Source: Vulcanimicrobiota bacterium
GTDB lineage: Bacteria > Vulcanimicrobiota > Vulcanimicrobiia > Vulcanimicrobiales > Vulcanimicrobiaceae
DNA: 64,000 nt
Assembly (NCBI GenBank): GCA_003161435.1
Contig: PMOS01000002.1
Coordinates: 28,383-92,382, forward strand
Reading direction: 5' to 3'
Under the pieces are notes generated by a model that did not search any database, was not told where the DNA came from, and saw nothing but the letters and a program-made list of their open reading frames with translations. Of the stretch, positions 58,067 to 64,000 are shown one piece after another; position 1 is the stretch's first letter; each line of letters opens with the position of its first letter. The position numbers and the translations under genes were made by a program.

Positions 58067-59374
58067 TCACCGCCGGTGAACCGCGCTGGTCGCCGTCGAG
58101 CTGGGACGGATGCGCAGAATCCATCCGTTCTGGTCGTCCGCGACGAACAGGCTTCCCTGCGATCCGACCGCGACGCCGGTGACGCGCGCGACGCGGCTGC
58201 CGGAGCTCGTTTGAAAGCCGGTGAGGAAGTCGTTCCACTGCGCGGACGGATTGCTCCAGTTGACCGCGGTCGCGGGGGCGCTGCCGCTGAAGGGAACGAA
58301 CGCGACGTGCGGCGGGTCGATCGGGATCGGGCCGTTGGAGTGCCACGATCCGTGCATTCCCACGAACAGCCCGCCGTGCCAGCTCGCAGGGAACGCGTAT
58401 GCGCCGCCTTGCGACGCGGGATAGAACGCGGCGCCGATGATCGTCGAGTAGGCGGGAAACTCGAGCGCCGGCGCGACGACGGCGCTGCAGTTCGCGCCCG
58501 ACGTGTACGCGACATGGTTCTCCTCGCACACCGGCCAACCGTAGTCGGCCGGCGCCGCGTGCGACGCAACCGGGTCCATGAACTCGTACGGGTGGCCGGA
58601 CGGCAAATTGTCCTGACCGGCGCCACCGGCCCACACCGTTCCGGTCGACGGATCGGTGGCGACCGCGATCGCGTTGCGCAGGCGCGTCGCCTGCGTCGTC
58701 ATCCCGGTGCCGTCGATCGCCATGCGCTGCACGGTCGCGCGGGTGGGATCGACTTCCGCGCACGCGTTGCACGACGACCCGACGCCGACATACAGGGTCG
58801 AACCGCTGACCCCAACGGAGCTGGTGGTGTGCACGTCGCCGTCGGAGTTCGGCGCGATCGCGCCGGTTCGCACGGATGCGATCTTCGCCGGCGTTCCGCT
58901 CTGCGCGCCGGCCGTATAGGCGATGCGATAGACGCCGTGCTGCGTCGCCACGAAGACGAAGCCGGCGCCGAAGGCGACGCCTTGCGCGGGCGAGTCGGGT
59001 AGCGTCGCGAACGTCGCGGGCGTGCCGGCTGCGCCGGCGCTCTCCGCGTTCGGAACGATCGCGATCGACGAACCCAACGTGCCGACGATCAGATCGCCGT
59101 TCGGCAGCGCGGCCAACTCACGGGCTCCGCCGACCGTCGCGATGTGGCTCACCAAGAAGCCTTGCGGGGCGCGAATCGCGGCGTTGGCCGGCGCCGCGCT
59201 CGGCCCCGGCGTGGGCGTCGCGCTCGGCGTCGCGCTCGGAATCGTCGACGGCTGCGTGACCGGGGTCGGCGTCGAAACCGGGGCGACTCCGGCGCCCGGC
59301 GGACCGCCGCCGGCGTTCGACGACGCCGTCGTCGAGCCGCCGCCGGCGCACGCGGCGAACGCGACGGCAAGCAA
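58067..59374 (-). CDS. Sorbosone dehydrogenase-like beta-propeller lipoprotein, copy 1
   Basis: The propeller part (about 350 residues) follows the same blades as copy 2 (RELAALPNGDLIVGTLG, GSSCNACAEVDPTRAT, NAIAVATDPSTGTVWAGGAG, GMHGSWHSNG, TGVAVGSQGSLFVADDQ). It is preceded by a Pro/Thr/Ser-rich linker and a lipobox region AFAACAGGG with Arg-rich residues before it. The start is unresolved: the only ATG, GTG or TTG between hisH and the lipobox is TTG 59374, which would cut the signal peptide, so the true start may lie upstream in sequence antisense to hisH. The two copies are adjacent and probably co-expressed. Confidence 0.75.
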   Translation of the reverse strand: MLAVAFAACAGGGSTTASSNAGGGPPGAGVAPVSTPTPVTQPSTIPSATPSATPTPGPSAAPANAAIRAPQGFLVSHIATVGGARELAALPNGDLIVGTLGSSIAIVPNAESAGAAGTPATFATLPDSPAQGVAFGAGFVFVATQHGVYRIAYTAGAQSGTPAKIASVRTGAIAPNSDGDVHTTSSVGVSGSTLYVGVGSSCNACAEVDPTRATVQRMAIDGTGMTTQATRLRNAIAVATDPSTGTVWAGGAGQDNLPSGHPYEFMDPVASHAAPADYGWPVCEENHVAYTSGANCSAVVAPALEFPAYSTIIGAAFYPASQGGAYAFPASWHGGLFVGMHGSWHSNGPIPIDPPHVAFVPFSGSAPATAVNWSNPSAQWNDFLTGFQTSSGSRVARVTGVAVGSQGSLFVADDQNGWILRIRPSSTATSAVHRR

Positions 59375-59404
59375 CGCGCAGCCGGCGAGCGAACGGAGGC
59401 GACG

Positions 59405-60019
59405 ATGACGGCTCGGACGATTGCGGTGATCGATTACGGTGGCGGCAACGTCGGCTCGCTGGTCGCGGCCCTCGAGCGCCGCGGCGCGCCGTTCGTGCTC
59501 ACCGAGAACCCGCGCGACGTCGAGCGGGCCGGAGCGGCGATCCTGCCGGGTGACGGTGCTTTCGGCGCGACGGTCGATGCGCTGCGACAACGGGGCTTCG
59601 AAGAAGCGATCCGGGATACGATCGCCGCAGGACGCCCGTTCCTCGGGATCTGTGTCGGAATGCAAGTGCTGTTCGACTCCAGCGATGAGTTCGGCGGTGC
59701 CGCCGGCTTGGGTGTCTTACCCGGCGAAGTCCGCCGCTTCACCAGCGCACCGCGGGTCCCGCACATGGGCTGGAACGACCTGGTGATCGAGCGTGCTCAT
59801 CCTTTCGTCGAGGGGATCGCCGACGGTGCGTGGGCCTATTTCCTCCATTCGTATCGCGTCGCCGACACCGAGACGCTCGTGGCGTCGTGCGAGTACGGCG
59901 AGCGCTTTGCTGCTGTAGTCGCGCGGGACAACGTCATGGCGACGCAGTTTCACCCGGAGAAGAGCCGCGCGACCGGCGGCCTGCTGCTCGACAACTTCCT
60001 GCGCATCGCGCGTGGCTGA
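59405..60019 (+). CDS. hisH: Imidazole glycerol phosphate synthase glutaminase HisH
   Basis: 204 residues, ATG behind GGAGG. Class I amidotransferase: VIDYGGGNVGSL at the start, oxyanion and nucleophile motif GICVGMQ with the catalytic Cys near 80, PHMGWND, and the His/Glu pair in FHPEKS. It feeds ammonia to HisF; no hisF is in the window. Overlaps hisA by 8 bp. Confidence 0.95.
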   Translation: MTARTIAVIDYGGGNVGSLVAALERRGAPFVLTENPRDVERAGAAILPGDGAFGATVDALRQRGFEEAIRDTIAAGRPFLGICVGMQVLFDSSDEFGGAAGLGVLPGEVRRFTSAPRVPHMGWNDLVIERAHPFVEGIADGAWAYFLHSYRVADTETLVASCEYGERFAAVVARDNVMATQFHPEKSRATGGLLLDNFLRIARG

Positions 60020-60746
60020 CCGCGCGCTGACGCTCTACCCCGCGATCGACCTGCGCGGCGGCTACGCCGTGCGCCTCGAACGCGGCGATCCGGCTCGCGA
60101 GACGCGGTACGATGCCGATCCGGTGGCGCGCGCGCGCGCGTTCGTCGCGCAGGGAGCGCGCGCGCTGCATGTCGTCGATCTCGACGGCGCGTTCGGCACC
60201 GGCGAGAACCAGGCGGCGCTGCGCGCGATCTGCGGTGCGGCCGGTATCCCGGTGCAGACCGGCGGCGGGATCCGCAGTGCCGGCGACGTCGAGGTTCGCT
60301 TGGCGGCCGGCGCGCAGGCGGTCGTGATCGGCACGTTGCTCGTCGAACGGCCCGACGACGCGCGGGCTATCGTCGAACGCTGGGGCGATCGGATCGTGGC
60401 TGGGATCGACGCGCGCGGAGATCGCGTCGCGACGCGCGGTTGGCGGGCCGAGAGCGCAACTTCGCGCGACGAGCTCGTGCGCACCGTCGCCGGCTGGGGC
60501 GTCACGCGCGTCGTCTACACCGAGATCGCGCGCGACGGCATGGGTGCGGGCTACGACGTCGACGCGCTCGCGCACGTCGCGGCGTTGGCGCCGTTGCGGA
60601 TCACCGCCAGCGGCGGCGCGCGGACGCTCGCCGATCTGCGCGCGCTGCGCGACGGGACGCCGGCCAACGTCGATGCCGCGATCGTCGGGCGCGCGCTCTA
60701 CGAAGGGACGCTCGATCTCGGCGAAGCGTTGGCCGCGCTGCGCTGA
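60012..60746 (+). CDS. hisA: Phosphoribosylformimino-AICAR-phosphate isomerase HisA
   Basis: 244 residues, GTG start. A (beta/alpha)8 barrel with YPAIDLRGGYAVRL carrying the first catalytic Asp, the phosphate loop QTGGGIRSAGDVE, the second Asp in AGIDARGD, and the C-terminal phosphate loop ASGGARTLADL. It performs the fourth step of histidine synthesis (Amadori rearrangement). A PriA-type role in tryptophan synthesis cannot be excluded by eye. Confidence 0.94.
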   Translation: MADRALTLYPAIDLRGGYAVRLERGDPARETRYDADPVARARAFVAQGARALHVVDLDGAFGTGENQAALRAICGAAGIPVQTGGGIRSAGDVEVRLAAGAQAVVIGTLLVERPDDARAIVERWGDRIVAGIDARGDRVATRGWRAESATSRDELVRTVAGWGVTRVVYTEIARDGMGAGYDVDALAHVAALAPLRITASGGARTLADLRALRDGTPANVDAAIVGRALYEGTLDLGEALAALR

Positions 60747-60768
60747 ACGCCGGCGCGCCGCGCGCCGA

Positions 60769-61887
60769 TTACGTCGTGGCGTTCGTGTACGTGCGCGGAA
60801 CGTGCGCGGGCAACCGTGCGACGATCTCGTAGCCGATCGTCCCGCAGGCCTCGCCGAGATCGTCGGCGGTGATCTGTTCGTCACCGTCACGGCCGATCAG
60901 TGTCACCGCGTCGCCGACCGCGACGTCGCGCACGGTGGTGACGTCGAGAAACGCCATGTCCATGCAGATGCGCCCGACGACGGGGACGCGCGTCGCACGC
61001 ACCAACGCCTGTGCACTGTTGCCGGCGCTGCGCGGTAAACCTTCGGCGTATCCGATCGGCAACGTGGCGATCCGCGACGGCCGCGCCGCGTACCAGGTGC
61101 GCCCGTACCCGACGGTTGCTCCCGCTTCGACGTCGTGCAGCGCGACGATGCGCGTTCGCCACTGCAGGGCGGGCTCGAGTGCGAGGCCGCGCTCGCGCAT
61201 CAGCGCCTCGCTCTGCTCGCTGGGCCAGATGCCGTACAGACCGATACCGCAACGAACCGCATCCAGCCGCGTCTCCGGCCACAGGATCGCGGCCGCCGTC
61301 GCGGCGACGTGCCGTTCTACATGCGCGTCGAGCGCGTGCGTCGCGGACGAGAAGCGCGCGAGCTGCTCGCGGGTGAACGTCGAGTCGATCTCTTCGGCGG
61401 CAGCCAAGTGCGTGAACGCGCCGATCAATTCGTACTCGGGCGTTTGCGCATATCGTGCCAACGCCTCGGGGGCTTCGGCGACGTCGAGGCCGAGCCGCAC
61501 GACGCCGGTGTCGATCTTGGCGTGCAACGCGACGCGATCCCCGCGGCGGCGCGCGATGGCCGCGACGTCATCCGCGTAGCCGCCGCGATCCCACAAGGTC
61601 AGTTGTACGCCGGCCGTCTGCGCGGCCGCGAGCTCGGCGGCGGCGACCGGGCCCATCACGTGGATCGCGCTCGTGATGCCGGCGGCGCGCAGCGCGAGCG
61701 CCTCATCCAGCTCGTACACGCACAGGCGCGCCGAGTGCGGTGCGAGCGCGCGAGCCACCGGGACGAGCCCATGACCGTATGCGTTGGCCTTGACGACGGC
61801 GGTCAGCCGGGCGGGTGCGACCAACGCGGCGAGGGACTCGGCGTTGCGGACGATCGCGCCCAGGTCGACCGCGATCTCCGCGTCCAC
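60769..61887 (-). CDS. alr: Alanine racemase
   Basis: 372 residues, GTG start directly after the stop of the membrane protein gene. The PLP Lys is in AVVKANAYGHG (Lys 33), with AKIDTGVVRLGLDV in the barrel, RCGIGLYGIWPSE, the catalytic Tyr in VGYGRTW near 254, and GRICMDMAFLDVT near 300. It makes D-Ala for the Ddl and MurF encoded in the dcw cluster. Cytoplasmic homodimer by family knowledge. Confidence 0.95.
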   Translation of the reverse strand: MDAEIAVDLGAIVRNAESLAALVAPARLTAVVKANAYGHGLVPVARALAPHSARLCVYELDEALALRAAGITSAIHVMGPVAAAELAAAQTAGVQLTLWDRGGYADDVAAIARRRGDRVALHAKIDTGVVRLGLDVAEAPEALARYAQTPEYELIGAFTHLAAAEEIDSTFTREQLARFSSATHALDAHVERHVAATAAAILWPETRLDAVRCGIGLYGIWPSEQSEALMRERGLALEPALQWRTRIVALHDVEAGATVGYGRTWYAARPSRIATLPIGYAEGLPRSAGNSAQALVRATRVPVVGRICMDMAFLDVTTVRDVAVGDAVTLIGRDGDEQITADDLGEACGTIGYEIVARLPAHVPRTYTNATT

Positions 61888-62361
61888 CTACGGCTTCCGC
61901 AGGCGGCTGAAGGACGAGACGATCAGCGCGACCGGGATCCCATAGAACACGAGATGACCGATCAGCTCCTTCCCGAGCAGGTCGGGCGTCGGCCGGTGGT
62001 AGAGCCCGGCGGTCAGCAGTGCGATCTGGGTGAAGATGTAGATGATCACGCCGAACACCGCGCCGGACACGAACGGCCGGGTGACCAGCTGCGGCTGCGA
62101 GCGTGCGAGGTAGACGTAGCCGAGCGCCCAACCGATCGCCAGAACGAAGATGAGCCCGACCCCGATCGCTGCCGCCGCGGGGTTGGCGTAGGCCGCGGGC
62201 CCGAGCATTGCGACCGCCGCGAAGGTGAAGAAAGCAGCCGGCGGTGGGGCCGCGCCGTCCCATTGCAGCACGAAGAGGAAGAGGACGATCAAGAGCGCGG
62301 CGCCGGCGCCGGCCACGATCCCGGCGGCGAGCCGGCCGCGCAGCGTCAGGGTGCGATCCAC
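61888..62361 (-). CDS. Small four-helix membrane protein
   Basis: 157 residues from GTG 62361; the longer ORF of the track starts in other sequence. Four membrane helices (about 12-32, 42-60, 65-85, 100-120) plus a C-terminal hydrophobic segment ending SFSRLRKP. No family recognised. It is followed without a gap by alr and preceded by the SRPBCC gene, a three-gene minus-strand operon. Confidence 0.7.
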   Translation of the reverse strand: MDRTLTLRGRLAAGIVAGAGAALLIVLFLFVLQWDGAAPPPAAFFTFAAVAMLGPAAYANPAAAAIGVGLIFVLAIGWALGYVYLARSQPQLVTRPFVSGAVFGVIIYIFTQIALLTAGLYHRPTPDLLGKELIGHLVFYGIPVALIVSSFSRLRKP

Positions 62362-62390
62362 GGCAGACGCCTTCGCGACCGCTGGTGTCC

Positions 62391-62954
62391 TCAGCCTCCG
62401 GGCGACTCCGGCGCCTCCGGCGCTGCCGCGTCCCTGCGCATTTGCGTCTCGAACGCGAGCTCGCGCGCCTCGAGCGCGTCGCCGATCCGCTTGATCAGGT
62501 CGCGCATCGTCGCTTCCGCGATCCGGTGGCCGATCACCGCGTCGAACACCACGCCGGGAGCGCCGAACGGCGGCCGGTAGGCCCCCTCGAACGTGAGCCG
62601 GGTCGTCTCGACCGAGGCGATCCTGAGGCGCAACGTCCCGTGGAAGTCCGGGAACAGCCGTGTCCCGGCGCGCCACTCGATCATCATCGCGTCGTGGCCG
62701 CGCCCGGTTTCGGTGTCGTCTGGATGAAGGGCGAAGACCAGCTTGACCGGCTCGTGTGCCTGACCGGGCAGCGAGTGCACGAAGTCTCGCAACGGAACCC
62801 GGACCTCGACCTCGCGCTCGGCGTCCCGCAAGAACTCCTCGGCGTAGTCGTGAGCGACCGAGAACGGGCACCGGACGACGCGTTCGACCAGGACGCGGGT
62901 GATGGCGGGCACGGTTAAGTTCTCGTACCCTCGGAGCGCCTTTTCCTCTTGCAC
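62391..62954 (-). CDS. SRPBCC-like small-ligand binding protein
   Basis: 187 residues. The alternating strands VERVVRCPFSVAHDYAEEFL, VEVRVPLRDFVHSLPG, FHGTLRLRIASVETTRLTFEGAYRPP and the final long helix (about 140-175) fit the START/SRPBCC helix-grip fold. The last helix is followed by a Pro/Glu/Ala tail. The ligand is unknown. It is first in the operon with the membrane protein and alr and is divergent from groES, so both share the 113 bp region holding the CIRCE-like site. Confidence 0.6.
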   Translation of the reverse strand: MQEEKALRGYENLTVPAITRVLVERVVRCPFSVAHDYAEEFLRDAEREVEVRVPLRDFVHSLPGQAHEPVKLVFALHPDDTETGRGHDAMMIEWRAGTRLFPDFHGTLRLRIASVETTRLTFEGAYRPPFGAPGVVFDAVIGHRIAEATMRDLIKRIGDALEARELAFETQMRRDAAAPEAPESPGG

Positions 62955-62987
62955 TCCGCCCCTGAGTCTGCTAACGTAAATCTCCGG

Positions 62988-63014
62988 CTGGCACTCTCAT
63001 GCTAGAAGTGCCAA
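62988..63014. promoter_or_regulatory. CIRCE-like heat-shock operator
   Basis: CTGGCACTC-N9-AAGTGCCAA lies 54 bp before the groES start. It matches the CIRCE element (TTAGCACTC-N9-GAGTGCTAA), the HrcA operator, at most positions, with the exact 9 bp spacer and seven complementary pairs. It implies HrcA control of groESL; no hrcA gene is in the window. Confidence 0.8.
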
Positions 63015-63067
63015 GCCCATGTCCCCTCTCTGTACCGTCAGCAGCAAGCTTTCGGAGGATGGTTTTC

Positions 63068-64000
<933 letters not shown>

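Noticed and set aside
62950-62974. Possible second CIRCE (TTGCACTCC ... GAGTCTGCTAA)
   Set aside because: The right half has two extra bases and the spacer is wrong; only the copy at 62988 keeps the 9 bp spacing.

Overview
The window is a GC-rich (judged by eye, not counted), tightly packed bacterial chromosome segment with almost no intergenic DNA. Many neighbouring genes share ATGA, GTGA or TGATG overlaps. The organism is a diderm: the window carries LPS-export genes (lptC, lptD and an lptF/G permease), apolipoprotein N-acyltransferase (lnt) and several lipobox proteins. MurE has the DNPR-type motif expected for meso-diaminopimelate peptidoglycan. LIV-type transporters, a PAS/GAF/PP2C stress sensor, acidophile-type KGG-repeat proteins and phytoene/squalene synthase also fit a free-living soil-type bacterium. 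A deep lineage such as Candidatus Eremiobacterota (WPS-2) would fit, but that placement is inference; no marker here settles it.

Layout. 0-3.6 kb: the end of a membrane protein gene, a BsuPI-like secreted protein, an N-acyl-D-amino-acid deacylase, and two tandem KGG-repeat stress proteins followed by a clear terminator. 3.7-12.8 kb: envelope biogenesis, mostly on the minus strand: lnt-lptC, a divergent lipoprotein, a ~200 bp palindromic element, a metallothionein-like mini-gene missing from the ORF track, lptD, lptF/G, a lytic transglycosylase, a lipoprotein and a membrane coiled-coil protein.

13.1-28.8 kb: one continuous dcw (division and cell wall) operon: mraZ-rsmH-ftsL-ftsI-murE-murF-[CofE-like ligase]-mraY-murD-ftsW-[GNAT]-murG-murC-murB-ddl. 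Its promoter carries four TGG boxes at an exact 10 bp period, as expected for an MraZ operator. Two genes are foreign to the textbook cluster: an F420-ligase-family protein coupled to murF and mraY, and a GNAT acetyltransferase coupled to murG. ftsQ, ftsA and ftsZ are not in the window.

28.8-35.7 kb: a zinc-ribbon mini-protein, a TPR-LuxR regulator with an upstream palindrome, an SDR/aldehyde dehydrogenase pair, a CreD-like membrane protein behind a double CTTTG-N5-CAAAG operator, and a phytoene/squalene synthase. 35.7-50.6 kb: two complete and distinct LIV-type ABC transporters facing each other. The first is linked to an amidohydrolase and bracketed by inverted REP-like repeats. The second is linked to a glycosidase-like protein, a beta-hydroxyacid dehydrogenase, a TauD-type dioxygenase and a YihY protein.

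50.8-64 kb: citrate synthase and hisB; a partner-switching signalling set (HdeD-like protein, PAS-PAS-GAF-PP2C-HATPase protein, STAS protein, a MEDS protein with a frameshift); two tandem sorbosone-dehydrogenase-like beta-propellers; hisH-hisA; an SRPBCC protein, a membrane protein and alanine racemase; then groES-groEL behind a CIRCE-like element, with groEL cut by the window end.

Together the window is dominated by envelope construction: D-Ala supply (alr, ddl), Mur precursor synthesis, septal synthase, lipoprotein maturation and LPS export. Nutrient uptake and stress signalling make up the rest.
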